Below are positions 22,738-33,819 of a stretch of 64,000 nt of DNA, piece by piece. Under the pieces are notes generated by a model. The model was not told where the DNA came from, did no database searches, and was given only the letters and a program-made list of their open reading frames with translations. How positions within the stretch are numbered: the first letter of the stretch is position 1; each line of letters opens with the position of its first letter. The DNA is taken from NCBI GenBank assembly GCA_000727475.1, contig KL647300.1, positions 3,279,054 to 3,343,053 on the forward strand, written 5' to 3'. Origin of the DNA: Sarcocystis neurona (lineage: Eukaryota; Apicomplexa; Conoidasida; Eucoccidiorida; Sarcocystidae). A program made the translations under genes and the position numbers.

Positions 22738-23640
22738 CTAATGTGGCAGCTGCGGTTCGCCGGGGGTTGAAGCAGTGGCATGAGCGCAGCATATAGCTTC
22801 AACATTCTCGAGTGCATGAGATACTGTCGCGTCGGGGTGGAGACGATACCGAAACACGGTGGGCCACACCTGCTGCAGCCTGCCGTGACGGCAGTGGGGA
22901 TGCCACACGGCTGCTGCGGTACCTGCTGCTGGGGCAGCCGGCGTGCTGCTGCTGTTCTCCTCTGGCTGCTGCAGCAGCTGCTGAGCAAGGGAAGGGCGCG
23001 TCAGTCTCCCAATCACATCCAGGTGCAGCCGCTACTTCTGCTAAACGGACCAGTCGCTATTGCTGCTGCTGCTGGCCTTGCCAGGACCGCGCTGCCACTT
23101 CTGCTGCTTCTCCAGTGTCTTTGGTTCCCTTCTAATTCAGCGTGTGCTCCTTTCCGTGCGTACTGACTCATACAAGTACGCATGCTTGTGGTTTCTTGCT
23201 GCTGCTGTACTGTAAAGCGCAGCTGCCGCCTGTGCACTGCTGCTGCTGCTCCATATGCAGTGAGGGAATGCTGCTGTTTAACGACGGGAACGACGCTGTA
23301 CTTGCTAAGGATTAAGCTGGCTCAGCAGTGCTGCTGCGGCGGGACAGAGGCGGTGACGCGGCAGACGCTGCTGCATGCCCTCCTCGTTTGGTAGTATACC
23401 TCAGCCTTTCTGCTGTTGCTGCTGCTGTTGCTGCTGCCGTTGCTGCTGCTGTGTCTACGGCAGCAGTTATTGCTGCTGCTCTCTTGATATCGCGCCTACG
23501 CGCAGCTGTTGCGGCTGCGCTTCCTGCTGCTGCTTTGCTGGACGAGGGACGCTACGGTTCGCCACAAGGACAACGGAACTCTTCTGGAGCAGCAGGGGCG
23601 CAGCAGCACAGCAACAGAAGGCGCTGTCGCTGCCGTTGCC
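22510..23640. repeat. CTG-rich tract
   Basis: Dispersed CTGCTG runs, densest at 23,405-23,540. The possible exon at 22,738-22,869 is embedded in it. Confidence 0.7.
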
Positions 23641-23996
23641 GTCCCCTTGTCATCAACGTAGCCGTGCGTCCGCTGCGGGTGGTTGGGCAGCGACCCGTCC
23701 CTACCTAAGGATACCCTTGTAGCGACTTATACATGCTAAAGTGCGAAATGTGTATTTGAGCGCAGCGCTGAAGTTTCCACAGGAGAAGACATCGTGAGAA
23801 ACAGTGCATGTAATCACCCAGTAGAGACAGGCGGCAGCTAAAACACAATTTTGCCCGCAGGAGGAGCAGCCGGATCACATGTAATCCACTTACGACGTCT
23901 TCCTTCTGGTGGTCGCACACTCGCGTGAACTGCACAGTGAACGATAACGGCTCCGCCGCTTTACGAACAATGCGCGCTCCGCATGAAGGACCGGCA
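22738..23996 (-). CDS. Possible 3' end of an unrecognised gene, two exons
   Basis: Two minus-strand pieces fit together: 23996-23894 (34 codons, containing SCGARIVRKAAEPLSFTVQF and TRVCDHQKEDV) with a perfect GTAAGT donor in phase 0, and 22869-22738, which starts in phase 0 after ctgcagcag with VWPTVFRYRLHPDATVSHAL and ends at TAG. Together they give a sensible mixed-composition C-terminus of 77 residues, unlike the repeat-derived frames around them. Earlier exons would lie to the right of 24,000, but I could not identify any. The gene would sit about 700 bp upstream of the dynamin-like gene on the same strand. Function unknown; chance open frames of this size are not rare, hence the low confidence. 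Confidence 0.35.
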
Positions 23997-23999
23997 CTA

Positions 24000-25200
24000 G
24001 TGGTGCTGCTGCTGCTGCTTGAGTGAAAAACGGGAGGAGCAGCTGCTGCTGCTACCGGGTGCGCCTGCTGCAGCTCGTGTCACGCTGTTTTTTGTGTGAC
24101 AGTGCGCCTGTTGCTGCGTCTGCCCTTCCTTGACTGCCGCTGCGGCTGCAGCTCTGTTCCCGTGTTGCTGCGATGATGATGTGCTGTGGAAGGTCATTCA
24201 GCTGGTTGCGGGAGAGAGTCGTACTGGGATGTGCGCGTAAAGAGAGATGCATAAATATGGGCAGATGACGCACATAGTCCCATACATTACATGAAGACTG
24301 CTGCTGCCGCTGCTGCCGGCCGGTGCCGAGCGGCTAACTGGGTTGCGGTTGCGCTGGACCTGGCGGGAGGACGCTTGCAAAAAAAGCTGTGCGACAAGGG
24401 CTGCACGGAAGACGCGGCGGCGAGTGGGCAAGAAAGGGAGGATGAAAGAGAGGGAACGAGGTAGAGAGCAACGAAAACGACAATTTACTACCGTGCGCGC
24501 CAGTCTAATTGCAAGAGTGAGCGAAGCGTGAGTGACGAGAACTGCGGTCAGTCTCCTGCAGGAGCACGAGTCGCAGCAGCCAGAGCAGCAGCAGCCGCGG
24601 AGATTACGGCCACCAGCAGCCGTAGCAGATACTATCCGGGAGAACAACAACAGCACCACGCCAGCACCAGCGACAGAAGCAGGACCGTCAGCAGCGGCAG
24701 CAGCAGCAGGAGCGGAAGCATCAGCAACAGCAACACGAGCAACGACAGCAGCAGCTATAGCAGTAGTCGCACCAGCAGCAACTGCACACAACGTTGGAGC
24801 AGTACCACCACAGCTCCCGCGCACTGCACCAGCAGGATAGGCAGCCGCAGTAGTGGGGGGAGCGGAACCGCCAGAGGTAGCTCTGCTACAATGCCTGTGA
24901 GGACGCCCGCAGTAGAGTGGAACACTCAATACACAGCGACAGTGTAGCCTCCCGACCCTCAACTGCATGAGAGCCGCGTGCGCCCCTACAGCAGCGGAGC
25001 CAAGGGTTGCACGGTACGGACCCCGCGTACTGAGCTGCAGCGGTCCACCAAGCAAACCAAGAGAAAGGACGTTATCAGGAGAAAAGAGGGATGGTGTTGC
25101 AACCTCATTGCGTAGTCAGAGCGTCTGCAATTTCAAGATTAAGGCAGGAGGGAAAACTGCGCAGACATGCAGCAACGCTGCTGACGGATGATGTAAGATG
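24000..25200. repeat. CTG then CAG triplet region, right edge of the repeat-rich segment
   Basis: CTG-type runs at 24,000-24,170, a short CTG run at 24,298-24,315, and CAG/CAGCAA runs at 24,570-24,860, with purine-rich sequence between. After about 25,000 triplet tracts almost disappear. The 285-codon minus frame over this stretch (24198-25055) reads mainly Ala, Gly, Cys and Arg from the repeats and is not called a gene. Confidence 0.7.
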
Positions 25201-25635
25201 AACGATTTTAATGTTCACTGTGTGGTTAGATCACGTGTACAGAAAGTATGAACCTCTTCATTTTCACGGGGCCGCATACTAAAACTGAAACCACGCTAGG
25301 AACAGCTCGTAGTGCCTTTGTGCGTAGCGTGAAGCATGCCTCCCCGTTTCATCTGTTGCCACGATACTGTACAGTGCTCCTACAGTCCAGTATACACCTT
25401 CCTGGCCGCGGGTCAATGTTTGCTGTCCCTGCAGTGACCACTTAATCCTTCATGTTGTTCATCCCGGCTACCCAGATTCGCGGCTCTCTTGGAGGTGCTG
25501 CTGTTCCAGCTACAGGCTGTGCCGCCCATCGCGATGTCTTGAGGACGCCTGTGATGCTTTTTGTACGGGCGTACCGGTGTGCCCTTCCTGGTACGCGCTG
25601 TAGCTGCTACTGAGAGTGGAGCTCGAGCAGCCACC

Positions 25636-25829
25636 GCGCTGGGCGCCACACAATGCGCGGGACAGCTGTTACAAACTGTCTACTTCTTGCATATATCTAA
25701 ATAAACGCGGGTAAGGACAGATCAACTGTTGCGCGCTGGGTGCCACACAATGCGCGGGACAGCTCTTACAAACTGTCTACCTCTTGCGTATATCTAAATA
25801 AACGCGGGTAAGGACAGATCAACTGTTAC
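25636..25829. repeat. Tandem duplication, 97-bp unit
   Basis: Two copies, 25636-25732 and 25733-25829, differing at about four positions (for example GGGCGCC/GGGTGCC). Each contains ATCTAAATAAACGCGGGTAA. Confidence 0.92.
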
Positions 25830-27467
25830 CAAAACACTGGGCATATGCACACTGCCGATTCTCCGCACCTGCCGCCGGAAGACCAGTTGCTTTGTCTGGC
25901 GCCCCTCTTCTGATCGTGCACAAAGGAAAGTGAGAAGTGCAGAACTGAGATATTACACAGTGGAGGGAAGAGACACTAACGAATAAAGCACCTCAAACCT
26001 CCTAGGGACCGGGTGATCGGGAAATGTAGTATGAAATAAGTGAGTACATTTACACAGCGGTAAACGTACACATCTGTGGATACGAATACAACAGTGTGCC
26101 TGCGTGCAGAACGGAGGGGAAATGGTTCACGCACGGCTATAGATGTGTGCCCACACCTGTGTACGGGCGTATAAACCAGGTACACGCTAGCAGTTCCTCA
26201 ACGCCTCAATGGAACACCATATTTTCGTCTGTTTCTTCTACGTTTAGTTCATTTGTTCAGTAGTGATTTCCGTACAATGGACGGTGAAACACGTAAGCAC
26301 AGCATATCAACGTTCATCTCGACCCACAGGCACACGGAATCCATCAGCTGGGCCGCCACTGCTGGTGCTGCTCCGCTCTAAGAAGAATTTTATCCAGAGT
26401 GTGGCGTGGCCGTAAAAATCGCCTATCACGGTCGCTGCTTTTCTTTAGCTGGTACACTGTCAACGTCACGCGTATCTCCATCGGTCCACTCGAACCACGT
26501 ATCCGCTTTGCTTCAGCAGCTGCTGCTGCTGTTCGGGCCATGGTGGCTTATTAAAACGTTACGTCAAGCCCACGTACGCTAGGGCTACCGCTTGTGCTCT
26601 TTCGGCGGGCACGTGGTGCACGTCGCTACTTGTGACGGGAGGTGCTGCTGTTGATGCTACTGTGGACTCATCGCGATGATGTAAGTATTTTACATTACTT
26701 CGTCCTTGACAGTGCTGCTACGGCCTTTCTTTACAGCTGCCGCCCTTGGTGCCAACGTGTAAAACTGGACATGATTGTATGGGAGAAGGCAGCAACAGGG
26801 CACCGGCTGTGGCACCTTATCGTGTCATAGTGCACCGCCGCTAAACCAGCAGAGCCTCACTGTTTGCTGTGGACACAGAATGACGCCGACCTTACAACAG
26901 CGACCTGCGCGGCGATTGCTCGTGCTTGACTCTTACTGCAGCCCCCGCTGCCCGTACTGCTCGCCCAGCGGAAACGCTGGAATGATCCCGCAGGACGTGG
27001 CACTCGTATTTTGTGCTACGGATACGTGCGTCCACAAGCGCAGATATCAATAAATCAGCGATGAGACAAGCTACTCGACGGCAATAATGTTGATGTCATT
27101 CAGGGGACATCTTCCCGAAGGGCATGTAGCACCACAGAGGGCCGTTTTGCTCCGTCTCCTCATGGGCGAGACTGTCACAGCGCAACAAAACTACAGCGCG
27201 GCATAACGAAAAGCCGAAGTCAGTAATAATAGCTGTATCTGCGGTGATGGCTGAATGCTCCTGGAAACTTCCCCTTTAACACTGGAGCAACAGTGGCCGC
27301 TACCACATGTAGACCCTCGTGTCACTTTGATGTGGCCGATCCGACGGTTTCGAGTAAAGCTTTTTGTTGTTGTTGTTGTTGTTCACAGGATCAGTGGCAC
27401 CTTGTTTGCTTGCTTCTCATCACGAATAGTACAGCTACTCAAATAGACGTCATAGAAGGAAATCTGG

Positions 27468-27745
27468 CAGAGACCTCAAATAAGGGGTTCCTTCCTTGCA
27501 TGCGTCCATACGTTTACAGACAGGCCTATGCATACGCACGCATCTGTGTATAGTGTCAGAATGCAGAAAAAATATTAACCCGCGGAGTCCTCCTAGGGAG
27601 GGCCTTCCATGCATGTCCATACGTTTACAGACAGGCCTCCGCATACGCACGTATATTTGTGTGGTGTCAGACTGCAGGAAAAACATTACCCGGCAGAGTC
27701 TTCAAAACCGAGAACTGTTAGACCCTCCGTGGAGGACTTCCCCTC
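27468..27745. repeat. Imperfect tandem repeat, about 113-bp unit, two and a half copies
   Basis: Copies start near 27468, 27581 and 27694 (partial). The first two share GTCCATACGTTTACAGACAG (27504 and 27615), GGCCT and GCATACGCACG; the copies start with CAGAGACCTC, CGGAGTCCTC and CAGAGTCTTC. Confidence 0.82.
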
Positions 27746-29520
27746 TGCAAACATTATTCAGTTCTGTCGACTGAGCACGATACATGTCGCTTTTTCTTCA
27801 CCATGTGGCGAAGGGGCCGGATGTGGCAACAGCAAGAAGCGCGCGCAGCGCCCACGCATCCGCTTACAAATGTTTAGGAAAAGGATTCAGGAAGGATGCT
27901 CGTAACACTGGAAAGGGCAACGGCAACCACCAGCTTACTTGCTACCAATGCGGCCAATTCATTCGTGAGCTCCTACGCAATTGTGCAATATCCTGAGAAG
28001 TTGATGCCCTTGTTCAGCAGTGGGGGAGCAGAAACTCCCACGTTTGTAAACAATCTATCTTATTATTATGGGTTACACCTGAGAACACCATCAGTACACT
28101 GTCGAGTGGTGTTTTGCCTTAGGCATGCGGCCACTCATGGCGTTTAGTGAAGATCAACTCTGGAACATGCGTGTACAGACACCTGTTTATGTCTTTCGGT
28201 CATACACATTTAAATGGACTACGATACTTGCAGATGCGTACACATGCTTATCCCCCAGCAGTTGTAGGCAAAATATTCACATTCAGGTACAAAAAAGGTG
28301 CACGCATGTTGTCTCACGTGTGGTTTGCCGCTCAAATGGCATGGTTTCGGGTTAGTCACTCACGAAGGACAACCTGCGCAAGTGGCAAAAAGGTTTAGCC
28401 CGTCCTGGAAACTAGCTTCGGGGCCTGATTTCGAGTGAGGAGCACACCGCAGAACCTGGCTCGAGGGACCATGCCCCGTAGGCGAAGCCTCGAAAATCAG
28501 ACCCCTACTGACAGATACTTTGTAGGAGTCACACGCGACTCTCGTATGCACCTCCTGCTTATCCCCGTGACGGCTTCCCGTTTATAGTGTCGTGCTTATG
28601 ACGACGACAGGCTCCTCTCTGCGCTGACGCTGCTGGTAACATTGTTTGCTCCTGGTGCCCCTGCTCGCCTGCGGCTCCCGCTGCAGCCACTGCTGGGGCC
28701 GCTGCCTTCGTCGGTGGTGAGACTGTGCCGCAGGGGGTGGCGCGGGTGAACGGTGTGTCGTGCTACTCGTGCTCCTGTTTCTATTGTCATTTCCCGAACG
28801 AAAGGTGCATTTCATTGGCACTGGTAGTCGCACGGAGCCATCGAGTGAGACAGACAAGAGTAAAAAATACAGCGAAACTACACACGTAGACTATCAACTG
28901 GCGTCCTCGTAACCCCTGGTGCTGTTCGTCGCTGTGAAGGAGTGGCGGCGACGAAACGCGGTCGACAGGCGGCGGCGCCCACTGTGGGGCGCGGGCCGCA
29001 GAAACGAAAACAGCAGAAACAAGGCTGCCGCCTCTGCTACTCGCTGATGGCGTCGCTCTGGTGCGATAGAGTGGGGAGACTTTTTTTTTGTTAGCAAGGC
29101 ACTACTTTGACACTCCGTGGGCTTAATAGCGTCAATTCTCCATGAGCGCCCTGAAAGCTCCAGTATTCCACTCCGTAGTCGAGCGAGACACTAGCTACTG
29201 CTTTCGCGACAGCCCGCAGCGCGACAAAAGATACAGCAGCGGCCCGGCCACCAGCAACGTTCTGGCCCCGGACACGGGCTTCACAGTCTGTGAATGCACG
29301 GTTACCGCAGGCGTGAAAACGCACCGCTCCAGCAGCATGACAACGTTGATATGCATAAAAGTAATTTTCAGCTTCGCAGGCTTCAGAACCACCAGAACGT
29401 GGTTCTGAAGCTGCGGATCAACTTCGTGCGTGAAGGCGAGCATGTACCAAACAGAAAAGCATAATGCCGGCAGAATGAGGACCATAATGCAGACGCAGAA
29501 ACCGTTTACTTTCCGAGCCT

Positions 29521-29566
29521 CACCTTATACTGCGATAACGAGGCACCTTACACTGCGATAACGAGG
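29521..29566. repeat. Tandem duplication, 23-bp unit
   Basis: CACCTTATACTGCGATAACG-AGG twice, with one T/C difference, about 230 bp upstream of the 1,341-codon frame. Confidence 0.92.
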
Positions 29567-29793
29567 CAATCTGTAAACGTTCCAGCTGTTTCAGGTAAAT
29601 GAGGTGGTGGCTTGACTGCCTCCGTATCAAGGTAGCCCCGGCAACAGCACCAGAAGCATCAAGCAACAGCCAGCAGCCGTTCGCCATCCCACAGGCGAGC
29701 TGCGGCACTTTTGTCTGTCGAGGCTATAGGAAATTGAGTTTCCTTGTTGTTTTCACAGCGTCTACGAGTGCAACTGCACGCAGGGACATTGAG

Positions 29794-32700
29794 ATGGCAG
29801 CAGGAGGAGACAGCAAGGTTCCACCGGCCTTTCAAAGGTCTGCGTGCCAGGGCTCTCCCGCAGCAGTGGCCACCGACACTCCGTCACCGACCGAAGAAGC
29901 CCGCCCGCGTACTGGCCGTCGTGCAGACACAGCGTCACCAGCGGCGGCAGCAGTGGCTACAAAACTTGTACGAAGCTGTATGCAAAACCACTATGATACG
30001 TTATGTCCCTCCCAGCCGCCGGTAGCCTGTTCAGAATGTGCCGCCGTAATAGGAGGGAACGTTGAGGCTTCAACTGCTGTAAGGGACGCCCACGATCCCG
30101 CGAGCAGCAGATCGGCTGCTCCCGCAGTTGCTGCGCCCGGTAGAGCTCTACGACCACATCAGAGCCCGTGGACTGCAACTGCCGGTGCTGCTGCAGGCGT
30201 AACGGTGGCTGCCGCAGGTGCTCCTGCAGCTCCACTTGGAAGCTGCACAGCAGCTTTTCTTGTCATTACCGTTTCCTGTGACAAATTACCGGCTGTTCAG
30301 GGTGAGGCCACCACCGCAGCACCCGCGACGCGTCGCCCTTCACAAAGACCTGCTGCTAGTGTCTGTGCGAACGGACTGTATCTTACACAGCCGCGAAACT
30401 CACCCATTTATTCCTCCGCACACCAGCCTCCTCCTGCGGCGGAACTGTCAGCTCTCGCTCGGTGCCGCTGCGCGGCGGCATCACGCAGCAGCCATCTTCG
30501 ACTCAGTAATACCGGGGCAGATTGTCTTTTACCTGAGCAGGACACATCTGCTGCAGCGTCTTCGACAAAAGAACAAGCCCAGCAGAGAGGGCAGTATGAC
30601 CAGCAGCAGCACCAGCGACAGCACAGTCAGCATGTATTGCATCCCGCGCTGCATAAGCAGCGGCAGCATCAGACACAACATCCGGGGAAATACAGGCACC
30701 ACACCTCCGCTGCGAACAGAGGTGAGCGGCGGCATTGGGTAAATACTTCTGCTTCACAGCGACAAGAAGAGAACGACCGGGAGGGACGGGAAAGGCGCGA
30801 GCAGACGCAACACGGACATGACCGCAAAAATTGCAAGGGGGTCATCCCGGGTGGCACAAATCAGTCAAAATCAGTGAGACTTGCGGGGAGCGTGTCGCTC
30901 GGGAGCATCTCGAGTGTTTCGTCCGCGCTGCATCGGCTGGCACGAAGTCGCTGCGTATGGAACGTAGCTTTACTGACGTTCCTACTGCAGGCGGGCCTTA
31001 TTCCCTGCTGTGCCCTCTCCGGCACCAGAGGTCCGAGCTCGAGCAGCAGTGAGGATACACGGCCCCCAGCCACCAACAAGGTGGGAAACGTCATCCTCGA
31101 TAGCTACTCCACTAGTGAATCTCGCGGTTCTCACGAGATGCCACCACTCCTTTCTCCAACACCGGCCGCAGCCGTTGATAGAACGCCTTCATGGCTAAAG
31201 CCCGTGAACAGCAACCTCTGTGGTCCTGCTGCGCTGGTGTGTGATGTTTTGGCATCTAGTGCAGAAGCGTCACTACCAGCGGCAGGAGATGGCGCAACCT
31301 TTTCTCAGCACAACAACCGCGAAGCCGTCCCTACCAAAGAAGCGTCAGAAAGGCTCTCACCTGAAAAAGACGCTGCCCAGCCCTCAACCGCTGTAGCAGG
31401 TGAACAGCCTCAAAGCAGCTTGCCTCGTTCTGCACCACGTCCAGCAGAGACTTCTCTTGCGGCACCTTCGGTCGCAACTGTCCGTGGTTCTGTTGTCAGT
31501 GTGGCAGCTACGCGACTGTCGCAGTCGCCGCGAGGAGTGCGCAGCATCTCACCGCTGCCGGCGCTCCAAATAGTGTCAGTGTCAGCGGAGACTGTTGGGA
31601 TGGGACACCAGAAACAGACGCAAGAGGAAAAGTTTAAGAGACAAAGCTCAAAACACCGCCAGCATCCGCAGCGGCAACAGCAACCCATGGATTGCAGAAC
31701 GGTTACGGAGAAAGGCGTTCGTCACTATGAAAGGCACCCGGGGGACACAGCACCGAAGAGAGAGGGTGTCCAGATTCACGCGATGCCCGATGCGGTGCAA
31801 CGCGCATCCAGTAGCTTTTTCACCTGTGGTGACAACAGGAGTTTGCCGAGTTTATCGGCAGATTTAGCTGCTCCTGCAGTCGAAGAAGCAGAAGCAGCAG
31901 CGACGGACTCGTCGGCAGGAGGCGCCGAAGCACTCTCACCAGTGGCAGAAGTAAAAGCTGTTTCCTCTCAAGATTTGTACTCAAGGAAGAAGTCACCACT
32001 GATTCAGCCGGATGAAGTCGCATGCAATACCTCTCTCGTGCAGGGGCGTTTGTCCGGCGCATCGCCGTTTCACAGAAAGACACGTATAGTCTTACCACGT
32101 TCGTCAGCTCTGCTTTCCGAGGCGGTGGCTTCTCCCTGTGTGACGAGCAGCAGCAGCAGGAACAGCAACGATGCAGGCGGTGTAAGTAGTCTGCGGCCTC
32201 CATTGGAAACGGCGCACATTACTCACCCCACTTTTTCTAGGCGCCGAGAAGATGCGTGGGACTTCCTGTACCTGGCGAACAGTATCGAACTTCAATCACA
32301 GCCCGGGAAGCAAAAGAAGGAACTGGCACAACAGTACCAGGTACGGAAGCAGGTAAAGCACCAAGCAGGGCAGCAATACGACCAAGAAAAGTGCGGACAA
32401 CAGCTGAAAGAGGAAAGTCAAAAAAATTACACCTATGAAGAAAGGCTCAACCGCATGTGGCCCCTTCGCACCAGCAGCCGGCGTATAGACGCCGTCCGTG
32501 AAGTGGCAAACACAACTGCTTCGTCAACAGGAAGTCTTTTAGCGAAAGGTGTGCGTATTATCGGTAGTGCACCTGGACGAGGTTTGCAAGTCACCGAAGA
32601 GGAAGTAGACAAGAATGATAAGCAGCCAGCAGGTACTTCACACGCGGCCGACCTCGAGGGGGAAGCTGCAGAGCCATCCGGTGCAAATGGACGAGTAAGA

Positions 32701-33819
32701 GCAGAATCTTCTACGACCACAACAGCAGGGAACGCGGCACCGTCAGCAAGTACAGCAGAGTCTGGATCGAAGAGCAAACGTAAGAAGGTCGCGTGTGGCA
32801 ACACTGAAAGCTTTTCATCACTCTTCCTTAGAGAGCAAATGAGGAAACACCCTTTCCCGTCAATCGCGAAGCAGAGACAGGCCGCTGGAAGTGTCAACCG
32901 ACATGCTGGACAGAAGAATTCTATGTTTGCTATTGCCAAAGCTAACGCTCGAAGAACAACAAAACAGCAACAGCAACTGCTGCAGGAACAGCAGCTCGTA
33001 GGAGGACGTCGCGTATCCTCGATACCGGCATTACGGGAGCTACTGGCAGAATTATCTGTAGCCTCCCGGAAGCGGCGCCAAGAAGCCATGGAAAAGAAAA
33101 ATGCGACTAGCGGTGAAGAAACAGCAGCAGCTTCTTTTTCGATGCAGACAGCGACGCCTTTGTCGCCGGCGGGTGCTCCCAGGTCGCGGCAAACGTCGAC
33201 CGACGAGGTATCACCCACCGCGCGTCTTGCGCAAAGATCCAGAAGATTCCCATACGCAGCAGCACCTGCAACCGACAACGTGATAACAGAAGTGGCTCCT
33301 GCTGCAACAGCACACACAAGAACGGCGTCGGAAAATGGACCAGAAGGAGAGTGGACAGTCGGAGTTGCAGCTGCAGCAGAAGGAGCGTCTAGACAACGAA
33401 ATGAGGATGGAGAAGAACAACTGTGGGATACGGAAAATGCTGAAGAGGCGAACGATGTGACAGAGCAACCGGACGAAGATGACAACAACGAGGAAGAAAG
33501 GACAGAATTCATCCAGCGGCAGGAAGAAGAGGCAGCAAGACGTACAAAGATGAAGATGAATTCCTCTGTTGTCCCTGTACTCTCTGCTCGTTATAGTGAT
33601 GTGGCCGCAAGAACCACATCAGGAAACGTGGCGCAGGAGTCAACAGCCTCAGCGCCAGTCACGCGCACAGTGGTCGAACCTTTGGAAACCAGTGTCATGA
33701 AGAAGATGTGGGAGACGCGTGAACAATTGTCCGGCCTTGCAAAGAAGCAACTTAGTAAGGGAAAGTTACAATCTAGACGCTTCACCTGCTTTTCATCAGC
33801 AGACCTCAACATAACCTGA
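29794..33819 (+). CDS. Large hypothetical protein, 1,341 aa, low complexity with one hydrophobic segment
   Basis: The longest open frame in the window and far beyond chance length. I start it at ATG 29794 (context TTGAGATGGC); the frame is open from 29599, and a tttcacag acceptor ends near 29759, so an upstream exon is possible. The protein is rich in Ala, Ser, Thr, Gln, Arg and Glu. One hydrophobic stretch (VALLTFLLQAGLIPCCAL, coded near 30,960-31,015) could be a membrane segment about 390 residues in. Regions with more ordered composition are near 32,430-32,600 (ERLNRMWPLRTSSRRI) and 32,800-33,100 (SLFLREQMRKHPFPSIAKQR, then a Gln/Arg-rich helix). The C-terminus is charged and ends at TGA 33819. 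I recognise no domain. Membrane attachment or a structural role would be a guess. Confidence 0.75.
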   Translation: MAAGGDSKVPPAFQRSACQGSPAAVATDTPSPTEEARPRTGRRADTASPAAAAVATKLVRSCMQNHYDTLCPSQPPVACSECAAVIGGNVEASTAVRDAHDPASSRSAAPAVAAPGRALRPHQSPWTATAGAAAGVTVAAAGAPAAPLGSCTAAFLVITVSCDKLPAVQGEATTAAPATRRPSQRPAASVCANGLYLTQPRNSPIYSSAHQPPPAAELSALARCRCAAASRSSHLRLSNTGADCLLPEQDTSAAASSTKEQAQQRGQYDQQQHQRQHSQHVLHPALHKQRQHQTQHPGKYRHHTSAANRGERRHWVNTSASQRQEENDREGRERREQTQHGHDRKNCKGVIPGGTNQSKSVRLAGSVSLGSISSVSSALHRLARSRCVWNVALLTFLLQAGLIPCCALSGTRGPSSSSSEDTRPPATNKVGNVILDSYSTSESRGSHEMPPLLSPTPAAAVDRTPSWLKPVNSNLCGPAALVCDVLASSAEASLPAAGDGATFSQHNNREAVPTKEASERLSPEKDAAQPSTAVAGEQPQSSLPRSAPRPAETSLAAPSVATVRGSVVSVAATRLSQSPRGVRSISPLPALQIVSVSAETVGMGHQKQTQEEKFKRQSSKHRQHPQRQQQPMDCRTVTEKGVRHYERHPGDTAPKREGVQIHAMPDAVQRASSSFFTCGDNRSLPSLSADLAAPAVEEAEAAATDSSAGGAEALSPVAEVKAVSSQDLYSRKKSPLIQPDEVACNTSLVQGRLSGASPFHRKTRIVLPRSSALLSEAVASPCVTSSSSRNSNDAGGVSSLRPPLETAHITHPTFSRRREDAWDFLYLANSIELQSQPGKQKKELAQQYQVRKQVKHQAGQQYDQEKCGQQLKEESQKNYTYEERLNRMWPLRTSSRRIDAVREVANTTASSTGSLLAKGVRIIGSAPGRGLQVTEEEVDKNDKQPAGTSHAADLEGEAAEPSGANGRVRAESSTTTTAGNAAPSASTAESGSKSKRKKVACGNTESFSSLFLREQMRKHPFPSIAKQRQAAGSVNRHAGQKNSMFAIAKANARRTTKQQQQLLQEQQLVGGRRVSSIPALRELLAELSVASRKRRQEAMEKKNATSGEETAAASFSMQTATPLSPAGAPRSRQTSTDEVSPTARLAQRSRRFPYAAAPATDNVITEVAPAATAHTRTASENGPEGEWTVGVAAAAEGASRQRNEDGEEQLWDTENAEEANDVTEQPDEDDNNEEERTEFIQRQEEEAARRTKMKMNSSVVPVLSARYSDVAARTTSGNVAQESTASAPVTRTVVEPLETSVMKKMWETREQLSGLAKKQLSKGKLQSRRFTCFSSADLNIT

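Larger units (their letters stand above)
25200..29590. other. Repeat-poor stretch without a gene call
   Basis: About 4.4 kb in which no open frame exceeds about 100 codons and none looks protein-like. It holds three small tandem duplications (25636-25829, 27468-27745, 29521-29566). It may contain unseen small exons or untranslated sequence. Confidence 0.5.

Noticed and set aside
24198..25055. 285-codon minus-strand frame
   Set aside because: Composition follows the CAG/CTG and purine-rich sequence; no ordered segment or splice support.
32433..33512. 359-codon minus-strand frame
   Set aside because: Antisense shadow of the 1,341-codon plus-strand frame with the same Ser/Ala bias.
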